A DNA stretch of 64,000 bases from Fidelibacterota bacterium (GCA_002724735.1 PBPT01000016.1:91583-155582), one strand, 5' to 3'; shown: positions 50,111 to 59,400, counted from the first letter of the stretch. Translations and numbers: made by a program. The notes: generated from the letters alone by a model not told the origin.

Positions 50111-50841
50111 TGCACATTACAAGGTTAAAGAGCCAACAGCCTGTAACCCCTTATGCTCCTTCATGGGACGCACCACTAGGATTTGCACAGTGGGATCAGA
50201 AAGATAAAATAGATACAATAAGAAATTTCTTAATAGGAAAAGAAGAAGAAGTCCTAAAACTTCCGTGGCAAGGACAAGGAAGAACAGGATTAGATGAAGA
50301 TAAAGTTACTACTAGATATGGTAGATATCATGTATTTGACTTTGCAGATGAATGTCCTGAATTGAAAGATTTGCTTGAATTTATAAGATTTCAATGGGCA
50401 GAATTTATATTCCAAGATAAAACCCAGCCCTATCATTTACATTTTACTTGTTGGTATAATATATTACGTAAAGGTGATAAAATTGATACACACCGACATT
50501 GTGCGGGAGAATCTACTTATCTAAGTGCAAATATGCATTTGGACGACTATAAAGATAGTAGCACAGTTTATGAACATATGGAAATGGCTGTGTCATTACC
50601 AAATGTAAAAGGAGGCTTAACATTTTTTCCTGGATATGTAGAACATTTTGTTCCAGTATATGAGGGAGAAGAACCAAGAGTAAGTTTAGCAATGGACATA
50701 TACTTGTATATGCCTCCATACTTCGGATGTCTAGAACATTTGGAGCATAGGACCTTTATTGATCCAGAAAAGTTCTTTAAAAAGCCAGACTTAAAAAAAG
50801 AACATGATTCTGATAATAACACAGAATATTTCAAACTTTGA
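50110..50841 (+). CDS. 2OG-Fe(II) oxygenase-like (beta-helix) protein
   Basis: The 243-residue product has CWYNILRKGDKIDTHRHCAG, then NVKGGLTFFPGYVEHFVPVY and PRVSLAMDI, the layout of a double-stranded beta-helix oxygenase with proximal His, distal His and an Arg for oxoglutarate. The acidic partner in HxD is not certain (THRHCAG lacks Asp). It might hydroxylate a protein or nucleoside, or be inactive. Confidence 0.55.
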   Translation: MHITRLKSQQPVTPYAPSWDAPLGFAQWDQKDKIDTIRNFLIGKEEEVLKLPWQGQGRTGLDEDKVTTRYGRYHVFDFADECPELKDLLEFIRFQWAEFIFQDKTQPYHLHFTCWYNILRKGDKIDTHRHCAGESTYLSANMHLDDYKDSSTVYEHMEMAVSLPNVKGGLTFFPGYVEHFVPVYEGEEPRVSLAMDIYLYMPPYFGCLEHLEHRTFIDPEKFFKKPDLKKEHDSDNNTEYFKL

Positions 50842-50842
50842 G

Positions 50843-50871
50843 TTGACAAAGATTTATTCATATGTTATAAT
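50843..50871 (+). promoter_or_regulatory. Sigma70-type promoter
   Basis: TTGACA, 17 bp, TATAAT, perfect consensus in the gap before the RNase H gene. Confidence 0.88.
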
Positions 50872-50900
50872 AAACTATAATTTTAGTAAAGGACTGACTT

Positions 50901-51887
50901 ATGAGTACATATGTACTAGTTGATACTGCAAATACATTCTTTCGTGCTAGACACGTAGTCCGTGGTGATCTTGATACTAAAGTAGGTATGGCTCTCCATA
51001 TTACTCTTAATAGTATTAAAAAGGCATGGCAAGACTTTGATGCAGATCATGTTGTTTTTTGTCTAGAAGGTCGTAGTTGGCGTAAGGATTTTTATGAGCC
51101 TTACAAAAGAAATAGGCAAGTAGCACGTGATGCTCTTACTGCTAAAGAGGCTGAAGAAGATACCCTTTTTTGGGAAGTATTCGACGAATTTAAAAACTTT
51201 GTTACAGATAAAACAAATTGCACAGTTATGCAACATTCCCAGCTAGAAGCTGATGATCTTATTGCAGGTTGGATACAATCTCATCCGCGTGACAATCATG
51301 TTATTATATCTACTGATGGTGACTTTGCACAACTTATTGCACCTAATGTAAAACAGTATAACGGTGTAAGTAATACAACAATTACACATGAAGGTTATTT
51401 TACAGACAAAGGTGCTCCTGTAATTGATAAAAAAACTAAAGAAGCAAAGCCTGCTCCAGATCCTGCATTTATGTTATTTGAAAAATGTATGCGTGGTGAC
51501 ACAAGCGATAACGTCTTTTCTGCTTATCCTGGTGTACGTAAAAAAGGCACTAAGAACAAAGTCGGCCTTATAGAAGCATTTGCTGATAAAGATACAAAAG
51601 GGTTTAACTGGAATAATATGATGCTACAACGTTGGGTAGATCATGAAGGTGTAGAACATCGTGTATTAGATGATTACAATAGAAATGTAATATTATGTGA
51701 TTTGTCTGCACAACCTGGTAACATTCGTAGTATTATAAATGATGTGATAGAAGAGTCGATGACTCCTAAAGAAATTTCACAAGTTGGTATGCGTCTTATG
51801 AAATTTTGTGCAAAATGGGATATGCAGAAAATTGCAGACCAGGCTTCTCATTATGCCCAACCATTACAAGCGAGGTACCCTGCATGA
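50901..51887 (+). CDS. rnh: 5'-3' exonuclease, T4 RNase H-like
   Basis: The 328-residue protein has the FEN-type active site residues: VLVDTANTFFRA (Asp8), FCLEGRSWRKDFYEPYK, LEADDLIAGW, and STDGDFAQL, with GDTSDNVFS later. T4 rnh removes RNA primers and flaps from lagging strands. Length is close to T4 RNase H (305). It works with gp43, gp44 and gp45. Confidence 0.88.
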   Translation: MSTYVLVDTANTFFRARHVVRGDLDTKVGMALHITLNSIKKAWQDFDADHVVFCLEGRSWRKDFYEPYKRNRQVARDALTAKEAEEDTLFWEVFDEFKNFVTDKTNCTVMQHSQLEADDLIAGWIQSHPRDNHVIISTDGDFAQLIAPNVKQYNGVSNTTITHEGYFTDKGAPVIDKKTKEAKPAPDPAFMLFEKCMRGDTSDNVFSAYPGVRKKGTKNKVGLIEAFADKDTKGFNWNNMMLQRWVDHEGVEHRVLDDYNRNVILCDLSAQPGNIRSIINDVIEESMTPKEISQVGMRLMKFCAKWDMQKIADQASHYAQPLQARYPA

Positions 51888-52351
51888 CAATAAAAATTAG
51901 TACAGTTTTAAAAAATAAATTTTGGATTGTTGAGGATAATGGGCAAAAGGTAGGCACACTAAGCTATAATGATGATAGGTATCTTTATTCTTGTAATGAT
52001 GAAACATGCTTTTTTGACAATCAAAGACAAATAAGCAAAAAATTAGGAACTATTACTTGGGATAACGATGTACCGAAAAAAATTAAAAATTCTGAAAAAA
52101 TCGTGCATGGCTTTCCTACAAGTGTAACACCATACAACACTATGTATGATGTAAAACGTAAATTACCTCTTTTTACAAAATCGTCAAAATCTAATAGTTT
52201 ATATTGTGCAGGATATTATATTATACATTTCGACAAGGGTTGGGTCAAAAGTTTTTGTCCTAAGCTAGTAACAATAGAACGATATGAATCAAAAGGGCCT
52301 TTTAAAACTGATGTTGAGATGAGGCAGGAGTTGTCAATTGCCAATAGATAA
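51884..52351 (+). CDS. Conserved phage protein (155 aa)
   Basis: ATG 51884 overlaps the rnh stop. KNKFWIVEDNGQKVGTLSYN and SLYCAGYYIIHFDKGWVKSF are segments shared with marine T4-like phages. It is beta-rich with no known motif. Confidence 0.55.
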   Translation: MTIKISTVLKNKFWIVEDNGQKVGTLSYNDDRYLYSCNDETCFFDNQRQISKKLGTITWDNDVPKKIKNSEKIVHGFPTSVTPYNTMYDVKRKLPLFTKSSKSNSLYCAGYYIIHFDKGWVKSFCPKLVTIERYESKGPFKTDVEMRQELSIANR

Positions 52352-52580
52352 TACACTAAACACTATACCTATTCAGCAATTTATTCAAACAGTAAAAAGT
52401 GCTGACCAAAGTCAAGCTAGAAATGTTAATATAGATATTGCTACTGCTAAAAATTTAGCATTTACATTGGGTATAGTTATGTCAAGACTTGAAGGAGATC
52501 TTGAAAAATTAGTTGCAGAAAGCACTAAGTCAGATGAAGTAATAGAAGTTAATGTAGATGGAGGTGCAGGCTGGAAATAA
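52338..52580 (+). CDS. Small conserved phage protein (80 aa)
   Basis: Starts at TTG 52338, 7 bases after AGGAG. RNVNIDIATAKNLAFTLGIV is recognisable from marine phages. Helical, soluble. The function is unknown. Confidence 0.55.
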   Translation: MPIDNTLNTIPIQQFIQTVKSADQSQARNVNIDIATAKNLAFTLGIVMSRLEGDLEKLVAESTKSDEVIEVNVDGGAGWK

Positions 52581-52603
52581 GTATGCAGTTAATGTAAAAA
52601 GAG

Positions 52604-52610
52604 ATAAATA
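52604..52610 (+). promoter_or_regulatory. Late-promoter-like element ATAAATA
   Basis: AGAGATAAATATAT lies 29 bases before the next ATG. Confidence 0.5.
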
Positions 52611-52638
52611 TATACGTAGTTAATAGAAGGATACGTAT

Positions 52639-52929
52639 ATGAGCAGACCGAAACCAACAGTAATTCTAGAGCATATTAATAACGACAATTATAAGGCAGA
52701 TCAAGTATTAGAAGCTGAAGCTATTTGGGCTGTGTTTTATCAAGAAAAGCCATTTAATTTAAAAAGTGCAAATATGCTAACAAATTACCCTGGCCCAAAG
52801 TATAAGAAAGTTTCTTTTTCAAATCCAGGACATGCACACAATCTAGCTAAAAAACTAAATGATATGTTCGACAGCGAAGCATTTGCAGTGTACAAACTTA
52901 CCGATGGCGAAGTAGTTACAGAGGAATGA
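52639..52929 (+). CDS. Conserved phage protein (96 aa)
   Basis: VILEHINNDNYKADQVLEAE, WAVFYQEKPFNLKS and HAHNLAKKLNDMF are conserved-looking in marine T4-like phages. Compact alpha/beta protein. The function is unknown. Ends overlapping the next ATG. Confidence 0.55.
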   Translation: MSRPKPTVILEHINNDNYKADQVLEAEAIWAVFYQEKPFNLKSANMLTNYPGPKYKKVSFSNPGHAHNLAKKLNDMFDSEAFAVYKLTDGEVVTEE

Positions 52930-53312
52930 ACTGGAAAGAAGCATATACCAAAATCTTTTTAAAAGAACAAGGTAAAAGTGCAAACGAAGTATCAATTAAA
53001 GAATTTATGCCTTTGTGGTGGAAAAACACAAGGGATAAAGGCCAAGGAGGACTTAGATTAACAGAAGCTGGATTTGACGTAATTAATGAAATCGATTTAG
53101 CAACATATGATGTACCTTACCCAAAAGATATGCCTTTGACTACACAGGTAATAATATTCTTAGATAAGTTTATAGATTGTCCTTACTATATTGGACCAAG
53201 ATCTATTGTTGTTACAAACGAAAAGAAAGCAGTCGAACTTAGTCTTTTTTCAGGAGACTTAAGAAAATATGGTTTAACAAAGGCAATGTCAAGAACAACA
53301 GAGAAAGGTTAA
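52926..53312 (+). CDS. Conserved phage protein (128 aa)
   Basis: MPLWWKNTRDKGQGGLRLTE and FIDCPYYIGPRSIVV stand out. No catalytic motif. Coupled to the preceding gene and 2 bases before an oxygenase gene. Confidence 0.55.
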   Translation: MNWKEAYTKIFLKEQGKSANEVSIKEFMPLWWKNTRDKGQGGLRLTEAGFDVINEIDLATYDVPYPKDMPLTTQVIIFLDKFIDCPYYIGPRSIVVTNEKKAVELSLFSGDLRKYGLTKAMSRTTEKG

Positions 53313-53314
53313 TA

Positions 53315-53821
53315 ATGTGGTTTCAAGGACAAGTAGATCTTCCCGTAAATGATGAGTATAAAAAATTAAATTATAAAAAACAATCTGCGTATGCAGATGA
53401 TATAACAGAATGGAAACGCCAAGGTTATAAACATGATAGTTTTACTGGCGAAATGTGTGTAGTCAAAGAAAACTTTGAATGGCTTAACACTATTGCACAA
53501 AAAATAGGTCTATCAAATTGTGGATTTACATTTTATAAAATGTCCACAGGAGATATTATGCCAAGACATGTAGACCACTTTTTAACATACCAAAAATTAT
53601 TTAATGTTGAAAAATCTAAGGTTTGGCGAGCAGTAATTGTATTACAAGACTGGGAGCCGGGGCATTATTTTGATATAGAACATAGGGCAATAGTAAATTA
53701 CAAGCGAGGAGAATTTGTGTTATTTGATGCTTTTTGTCGGCATAGTGCGGCTAATATAGGTCTTACGGACCGTTATACATTACAAATAACAGGACAACTA
53801 CCAAGCTTAGAGGAGATATAA
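53315..53821 (+). CDS. 2OG-Fe(II) oxygenase-like protein
   Basis: The 168 residues contain MPRHVDHF (HxD, the iron ligands), DAFCRHSAANIGL (distal His) and DRYTLQITGQL (Arg for oxoglutarate). The GDIMPRHVDH setting is close to aspartyl/asparaginyl hydroxylase-like enzymes. All three metal ligands seem present, so activity is likely. Substrate unknown. Confidence 0.72.
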   Translation: MWFQGQVDLPVNDEYKKLNYKKQSAYADDITEWKRQGYKHDSFTGEMCVVKENFEWLNTIAQKIGLSNCGFTFYKMSTGDIMPRHVDHFLTYQKLFNVEKSKVWRAVIVLQDWEPGHYFDIEHRAIVNYKRGEFVLFDAFCRHSAANIGLTDRYTLQITGQLPSLEEI

Positions 53822-54405
53822 TGCCAACACAGGGCCATTTTCCTACTCCTATGTATTGGGATCAAGTGCATGGCGAGAAATTTAAAGCCATTCAAAATGA
53901 ATTATTTTTAACATACCAAAAATTAAAATTTTCTAGAAAGAAAGGTTGGGGTAAAGATACGCACTATCTAAGCGAAGACCCATTTACCAGAGATATCCTT
54001 ACAGATATGGATTGTAAATTATTTTTAAATTTTTTAGATAAAAGCCTCAACAATTACTTAGACCAAATTGGATTTCAGTTTGAAAGAAAATATCACATTA
54101 CACAAAGTTGGTTTACAAAAACATGTAAAGGACAATATGCACATAGGCATGATCATGGTGCAAATGATATAGCTGGTGTATACTATTTACAAACCAACGA
54201 ACGTGACGGCAACATTTATTTCCAAACTCCATTACAACTACTAACTCCAAATTTTATATATGGTTGTATAAATGGAGATCAACAAATACAAGCTAAAGAA
54301 GGTTTGATAGGTTTATGGCCTGGAGTATTAGAACACGGTACATATACAAATACAACAGACCACGAAAGAATTAGTATTAGCTTCAATATACAATATGAGC
54401 GATAG
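53821..54405 (+). CDS. 2OG-Fe(II) oxygenase-like protein (PF13759 type)
   Basis: The 194-residue protein begins MPTQGHFPTPMYWDQV, the family opening, and has YAHRHDHGANDIAGVYYLQT, then LIGLWPGVLEHGTYTNTT and ERISISFNI. These give the proximal His, distal His and Arg of the fold; the second ligand is His or Asp in HRHDH. Members are common in marine phages. Targets are unknown. Confidence 0.75.
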   Translation: MPTQGHFPTPMYWDQVHGEKFKAIQNELFLTYQKLKFSRKKGWGKDTHYLSEDPFTRDILTDMDCKLFLNFLDKSLNNYLDQIGFQFERKYHITQSWFTKTCKGQYAHRHDHGANDIAGVYYLQTNERDGNIYFQTPLQLLTPNFIYGCINGDQQIQAKEGLIGLWPGVLEHGTYTNTTDHERISISFNIQYER

Positions 54406-55057
54406 TATGTATTACAAATATATTGAAAATGAATTTTCAACCGACATATGTGAAAAGATCAAAAATACACCTTTAGATAAATTTATTCTAAGAAATCCAG
54501 CATGGAGACGATTAAGTCATAGCAGTACCATAAAAGAAATGGAGCAAATAGTCGGTGTTAGAGATGCTAAAGAACTAATGAGAAGGAAACTATTAATGCT
54601 TCGTAAGTTTCCGGGTGCTACAAGATTGGAATTTAGCCAATACAGTTTACCAGATGACTTAGCTGACGAATTAATAGATAGCCTACCAGATTGTATTAAA
54701 GATCTAGGTAGAGACGAAATGGAACCTATTTTACAAGTAAGCACTGGCGGCACCATGCTTTATCCGCATAAAGGACATTATAGAAAGGCTAGCATATTTA
54801 GATTACTAAAAGGAGACAAAGAAAAAACTACTTGGTGGAAGAATACAGAAGATTTTAAGGTTATTGACGAATACAGAATTCCTGATGTAAGGAAGCTAGA
54901 AGTAGCAGACCAAGCTGAATTAGTAGAAGATAAATGGTTAATTTTTAACCATTTTGAATGGCATAGTGTCCAAAAAGATAATCCTAATAGCTTACGAATT
55001 AATGTTGGCATTGATTTTAATACAAAATCTGCACAAGAAATTTCTAATCTTTTTTAA
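54395..55057 (+). CDS. Oxygenase-fold protein, possibly degenerate
   Basis: The 220-residue product has GGTMLYPHKGHYRKASIFRL, KWLIFNHFEWHSVQKD and SLRINVGIDF, which line up with the beta-helix core, distal His and Arg. Where HxD is expected there is HKGH, so iron binding is doubtful. It overlaps the previous oxygenase by 11 bases and may have arisen by duplication and divergence. Confidence 0.5.
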   Translation: MSDSMYYKYIENEFSTDICEKIKNTPLDKFILRNPAWRRLSHSSTIKEMEQIVGVRDAKELMRRKLLMLRKFPGATRLEFSQYSLPDDLADELIDSLPDCIKDLGRDEMEPILQVSTGGTMLYPHKGHYRKASIFRLLKGDKEKTTWWKNTEDFKVIDEYRIPDVRKLEVADQAELVEDKWLIFNHFEWHSVQKDNPNSLRINVGIDFNTKSAQEISNLF

Positions 55058-55076
55058 AAAAAAACGTATTTTCCGG

Positions 55077-55104
55077 TTGACATTTATGTAAAAGGTGCTA
55101 TACT
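55077..55104 (+). promoter_or_regulatory. Sigma70-type promoter
   Basis: TTGACA, 16 bp, TATACT in the gap before the MoxR-type gene. Confidence 0.75.
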
Positions 55105-55170
55105 GTATATATAAGTTAGAAATTAGCACTGATAACTTTAACACTTATGTTAGATACAGAGGGAAATACA

Positions 55171-56259
55171 ATGGAACAGACAGCACTTAGAACAGTAGGA
55201 CCAAACCAAGCTAAGAAGAGCATTAGACATGCTATGACGAAGAAACGTCCAATCTTCTTATGGGGACCTCCAGGCATTGGTAAGTCCGATATTGTTGGAC
55301 AGATTACAAATGACTTAGGTAACAGTCATTTAATTGATATTCGACTATCACTATGGGAACCTACAGATATTAAAGGTATTCCGTATTTTGATAGCAATGC
55401 AGGCACAATGGTTTGGGCACCTCCTGCAGAATTACCTAGTGAAGAATTTGCGGCACAATTTGACTATGTTGTGTTATTTTTAGATGAGATGAATTCCGCG
55501 GCACCTAGTGTGCAAGCGGCGGCTTATCAACTTATACTTAACAGACGTATTGGACAGTATAAGCTTCCAGATAACGTTTTAATTATTGCCGCTGGTAACA
55601 GAGAGGCCGACAAAGGTGTTACATACAGAATGCCTGCTCCGTTGGCTAACAGATTTATCCATATTGAACTTACAGTTGTTTGGGACGACTGGTTTCAGTG
55701 GGCTGTTACTAACGACCAACACCAAGACGTTGTTGGTTACTTAACTTTTGCGAAGAAAGACTTATATGACTTTGATCCGAAAAGTCCAAGTCGTTCTTTT
55801 GCAACACCTCGTTCGTGGTCGTTCATTTCAGAATTATTGGATGACGATGTAGACGAATCCACTACAACCGATTTGGTTAGTGGTGCAGTTGGTGAAGGAC
55901 TAGCAGTGAAGTTTATGGCACACCGTAAGGTTGCTAGTCAAATGCCTAATCCAACTGATATACTCGCAGGGAAGGTCACTGAGATGACCAGTAAAGAAAT
56001 CAGTGCTATGTATTCCCTCACTGTGTCATTATGTTACGAGCTGAAAGAAGCATGTGATAAAGGTGACAAAAAGTTTGACGATAAAGTCAACAACTTCCTG
56101 CGATTTTCAATGGATAACTTTGATACTGAGTTAGTTGTAATGGGCATAAAGCTCGCACTTACTCAATATTCGTTACCCATTGACCCAGACGCAGTGGAAT
56201 GCTTTGACGAATTCCACGAGCGATATGGCAAGTATATTAAGGCCGCTCAGGCGTCTTAA
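55171..56259 (+). CDS. MoxR-type AAA+ ATPase
   Basis: ATG 55171 follows AGAGGGA; an in-frame ATG at 55147 is possible. The 362 residues carry Walker A WGPPGIGKSD (32-39), Walker B VVLFLDEMNSA, sensor IIAAGNREAD and NRFIHIEL. MoxR proteins work with a vWA partner to insert metals or remodel proteins, and such a partner is the next gene. A terminator and a fresh promoter separate them. Confidence 0.88.
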   Translation: MEQTALRTVGPNQAKKSIRHAMTKKRPIFLWGPPGIGKSDIVGQITNDLGNSHLIDIRLSLWEPTDIKGIPYFDSNAGTMVWAPPAELPSEEFAAQFDYVVLFLDEMNSAAPSVQAAAYQLILNRRIGQYKLPDNVLIIAAGNREADKGVTYRMPAPLANRFIHIELTVVWDDWFQWAVTNDQHQDVVGYLTFAKKDLYDFDPKSPSRSFATPRSWSFISELLDDDVDESTTTDLVSGAVGEGLAVKFMAHRKVASQMPNPTDILAGKVTEMTSKEISAMYSLTVSLCYELKEACDKGDKKFDDKVNNFLRFSMDNFDTELVVMGIKLALTQYSLPIDPDAVECFDEFHERYGKYIKAAQAS

Positions 56260-56265
56260 TAGCTA

Positions 56266-56300
56266 GGAGGGCGGGTATTATGTATCCGCTCTCCATTTTT
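56266..56300 (+). terminator. Rho-independent terminator after the MoxR gene
   Basis: GGAGGGCGGG pairs with TCCGCTCTCC (10 bp, two G-U) around a 9-base loop and is followed by ATTTTT. The next promoter begins 4 bases later. Confidence 0.75.
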
Positions 56301-56304
56301 CTGG

Positions 56305-56332
56305 TTGACAAACTTGTTAAATATGTTATAAT
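56305..56332 (+). promoter_or_regulatory. Sigma70-type promoter
   Basis: TTGACA, 16 bp, TATAAT directly after the terminator, 35 bases before the vWA gene. Confidence 0.85.
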
Positions 56333-56367
56333 ATGTATATAAAGTTAGAAAAGAGGGTATAGGCACA

Positions 56368-57813
56368 ATGGCACTGACACAAAAACAAATTCAAGAAGAA
56401 AATGCAATGATTGAGCATATCACTAATCATGCATTAAATGAAGACCCAAACTCAAATGCACCTATTCCAAAAATAGGTAAAAACGTTGATATGGGCAGAG
56501 TGTTAAATGGTGTCAGAGAGCAAATAGGCAAAAAGAATTGGAAGCCTAATCCAGATCTTACTGAAGAAGAATTAAAATTAATGCGAGAAGATGTACAAGA
56601 TCGCATTATTGTTGCCCGTGTAGGTTTACTACTAAGGCATCCTTTCTTTGGCAATATGGCTACACGCCTTAGAATTGTACCTGCAGATGATTGGTGTCCT
56701 ACAGCCGCAGTAGATGGTAGGAACTTATATTTTAACACACAGTTTTTTAATGCTCTAAACAATCGTGAGATTGAATTTGTTATTGCACACGAAATATTAC
56801 ATTGTGTATTTGATCACCTTTTAAGACGTGAAGATAGAGATGCAATGCTTTATAATATTGCATGTGATTATATTGTAAATAATCTTTTGGTACGTGAAGG
56901 TATTGGAGAGAAGCCTAAGATAATTGATTGTTACCAAGATTTTAAATATGAAAATTGGACTTCTGAAGAAGTATATGATGATCTTGAACAAAAATTTGAT
57001 GAAGAAGAACTTAAACAACTAGGCGAACTTCTTGATGAGCATGTTGACTGGAGTAAAGATCCTAACGAAGATCAACAAGGACAAGCACCTAGTGCTAATA
57101 GTGGAGACGGTGAGCCTACTAAAGGAAAAGGTCGACCTTCATACAGTAAAGAAGAGCTTAGAAAGATACGTGACGAGATTAAAGAAAACATGATCTCGGC
57201 GGCACAGAGTGCAGGTGCTGGTAATGTTCCTGCAGGTGTTGAACGTATGATAAAAGAGTTTACAGAACCTAAAATGAACTGGCGTGAAATACTACGTCAA
57301 CAAATACAATCTACTATACGTGATGATTACACTTTTAGTCGTCCTGGTAGGAAGGGATGGCATACTGGTGCTATACTTCCTGGAATGAATTTTCAAGAAA
57401 CTATTGATTTGTGCATCTGTATTGATATGTCAGGTTCAATTGGCAACGATCAGGCTAAAGATTTTTTAGGTGAAGTAAAAGGTATTATGGATGAATACAG
57501 AGACTACAATATTAAATTGTGGTGCTTTGACACTGAAGTATACAATGAAGCAGACTTCAGTGCAGATGGCGGAGAAAGCTTAGAGGACTATGAAGTACAC
57601 GGCGGTGGTGGCACCGACTTTATGGTAAATTGGACCTACATGAAAGAACACAATATTGTTCCTAAAAAACTTCTTATGTTTACAGATGGATATGCATGGG
57701 ATTCTTGGGGAGAAGAAGACTACTGTGAAACTGTATTTGTAATCCATAGTAACAGAGATAAAAACTTGCAGGCACCTTTTGGTATAACTGCACACTATGA
57801 AGAAGCCGCATGA
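56368..57813 (+). CDS. vWA-domain protein with HExxH metallopeptidase-like half (DUF2201 type)
   Basis: The 481-residue protein has an N-terminal domain with VIAHEILHCVFDHLL (HExxH at 141-145) and a C-terminal vWA-like domain with IDMSGSIG (DxSxS at 353-357), GGGGTDF and LLMFTDGYAW. This is the DUF2201 layout. A charged linker lies between (about 205-260). It is the typical partner of MoxR ATPases. Whether the HExxH site is active cannot be told. Confidence 0.85.
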   Translation: MALTQKQIQEENAMIEHITNHALNEDPNSNAPIPKIGKNVDMGRVLNGVREQIGKKNWKPNPDLTEEELKLMREDVQDRIIVARVGLLLRHPFFGNMATRLRIVPADDWCPTAAVDGRNLYFNTQFFNALNNREIEFVIAHEILHCVFDHLLRREDRDAMLYNIACDYIVNNLLVREGIGEKPKIIDCYQDFKYENWTSEEVYDDLEQKFDEEELKQLGELLDEHVDWSKDPNEDQQGQAPSANSGDGEPTKGKGRPSYSKEELRKIRDEIKENMISAAQSAGAGNVPAGVERMIKEFTEPKMNWREILRQQIQSTIRDDYTFSRPGRKGWHTGAILPGMNFQETIDLCICIDMSGSIGNDQAKDFLGEVKGIMDEYRDYNIKLWCFDTEVYNEADFSADGGESLEDYEVHGGGGTDFMVNWTYMKEHNIVPKKLLMFTDGYAWDSWGEEDYCETVFVIHSNRDKNLQAPFGITAHYEEAA

Positions 57814-58091
57814 TAAAAGATAAAAAACCTAATCCGTTTAATGTTTTCAACATTAGGCAGGTAAAATCACCTGTGCCTTATTTTGAATACGTTGACTTAC
57901 CATTAAAATACAACCTAGAAACAAGTCTAAGTAAATGGATTCAATCTAATGTTAAGAACAGATATTACGTTGGACGCAAAGTCACTTTAGACAAAGACAA
58001 CAAACTTTCTCAGATAATTACTGTTGGGTTTGAAGAAAATAGAGATATGAGTTACTTTATGTTAGCTTGTCCACATTTAAAGTACTCATAA
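57810..58091 (+). CDS. Conserved phage protein (93 aa)
   Basis: Coupled to the vWA stop (ATGA). KPNPFNVFNIRQVKSPVPYF and NRYYVGRKVTLDKDNK appear in marine T4-like phages. The function is unknown. Confidence 0.55.
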   Translation: MIKDKKPNPFNVFNIRQVKSPVPYFEYVDLPLKYNLETSLSKWIQSNVKNRYYVGRKVTLDKDNKLSQIITVGFEENRDMSYFMLACPHLKYS

Positions 58092-58128
58092 TAAATTTAA
58101 CATAATTAATTATATAGGAGAAAAAATT

Positions 58129-58413
58129 ATGAGCGATAATGAAGCAAAAAATGATTCAGTAGACGCGGCAGATGCGGCAACTGCACTTGCTGGTGAGCCT
58201 GTAGGTACACCATCTGAAGCGGCACCTGAGGCTCAAGCCGGACCTGATTTAACCGTTCAGGATTTGCAGTCTATTAAAAGTATTATTGATGTTGCTAGTC
58301 AGCGAGGTGCTTTTAGACCTAACGAAATGGTAACTGTTGGACAAACTTATCAAAAGTTAGAAACTTTCCTTCAAGCAGTAGCACAACAACAGCCTCAGCA
58401 ACCGGCATCTTAA
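58129..58413 (+). CDS. Small conserved phage protein with Ala-rich start (94 aa)
   Basis: A disordered Ala/Glu/Asp first half, then LTVQDLQSIKSIIDVASQRG and MVTVGQTYQKLETFLQAVAQ. AGGAG lies 8 bases before ATG. The function is unknown. Confidence 0.55.
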   Translation: MSDNEAKNDSVDAADAATALAGEPVGTPSEAAPEAQAGPDLTVQDLQSIKSIIDVASQRGAFRPNEMVTVGQTYQKLETFLQAVAQQQPQQPAS

Positions 58414-58423
58414 GGAGAAAAAT

Positions 58424-59026
58424 ATGTTAAAACATGTAGGCCGAATGGCCAACAATCAAAGTAAGGTGATAGTAGCTTACAGGGTAGTACCTGGTGAAGC
58501 TGACCAAAGTGTCATTGTACAAACACAAAGTTTGGCGGCTGAAGAACACGACACATTAATTAAAACTGTAGAGGGATCGGCTGGACAAGAAGCTGACGAA
58601 TTTGCAACTGTAATGGCAAGAACTATGCTACCAGATGGTTCAAATATGCTTGCAAGATTTCATACACAAGGAAAGATGATGAAAGTTCCTAGTGATACAG
58701 TTGAAATGACTCCTACAACTAATGATGTTGTAAATCTTGCAGAACTAAACAAGATAATTGCAGAACAAAAAGGTGTAACTGTAGCTGATTTAGCACTTAA
58801 GGCCCCAGAAGAAACAAGCGGATCTGAAGAGGCTCCTGTACAAGAAGCTACGCCTGTCAACCAACCAGCAGACAACGATGGTGTACTAAGCGATGATGAT
58901 TTAGCCGCACAATATCGTTCACAAGCTGATTCTTTGTTTAAAGAAGCAAAGAGACTAAGAGAGCAAGCAGAAGAGCTGGTTCCTACCAAGAAGAAGTCTT
59001 CTAAGAAGTCTCTCGAGAGTGTCTAA
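58424..59026 (+). CDS. Conserved phage protein (200 aa)
   Basis: MLKHVGRMANNQSKVIVAYR and DTLIKTVEGSAGQEADEFA, MLPDGSNMLARFHTQGKM are recognisable segments of marine T4-like phages. The last third is acidic and then basic, with a coiled coil (YRSQADSLFKEAKRLREQAE). The function is unknown; association with virion assembly is possible. Confidence 0.6.
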   Translation: MLKHVGRMANNQSKVIVAYRVVPGEADQSVIVQTQSLAAEEHDTLIKTVEGSAGQEADEFATVMARTMLPDGSNMLARFHTQGKMMKVPSDTVEMTPTTNDVVNLAELNKIIAEQKGVTVADLALKAPEETSGSEEAPVQEATPVNQPADNDGVLSDDDLAAQYRSQADSLFKEAKRLREQAEELVPTKKKSSKKSLESV

Positions 59027-59333
59027 GAATCGTCTACCAGCAGAAGTAGTTGATTATTGGCCAGAAGTTTTCGAACATGTCGAACTAAAAGCTATTCCTG
59101 TCAAATACATAGTAAGTGTGCAAGTAACATTTACTGACGGTAAAAAGTGGGATATAGACATCGACAAAAATAAAACTGCTGGCAAATCCGGCATGATGTC
59201 GTTAGAGGAGACTCTAAATACCTTTTTTAAAGAATACAACGAAATGATTCAATATGTTGAATTTAAGCTAGATACTCCTAGTCTAGTAAATGATGTCAAA
59301 ACCCAAACAAAAACTTTTATGAAGCGTAAATAA
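59019..59333 (+). CDS. Conserved phage protein (104 aa)
   Basis: GTG 59019 overlaps the previous end. LKAIPVKYIVSVQVTFTDGK and WDIDIDKNKTAGK precede a helical end. No motif. The function is unknown. Confidence 0.55.
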   Translation: MSKNRLPAEVVDYWPEVFEHVELKAIPVKYIVSVQVTFTDGKKWDIDIDKNKTAGKSGMMSLEETLNTFFKEYNEMIQYVEFKLDTPSLVNDVKTQTKTFMKRK

Positions 59334-59360
59334 TTAAACGAAGTTTATCTCTAAAAAGGT

Positions 59361-59367
59361 ATAAATA
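59361..59367 (+). promoter_or_regulatory. Late-promoter-like element ATAAATA
   Basis: AGGTATAAATACTA, full TATAAATA, lies 34 bases before the tail-fibre gene. Confidence 0.65.
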
Positions 59368-59400
59368 CTAATAAGAAATGAAGATCCAGGAGTTATTAAC

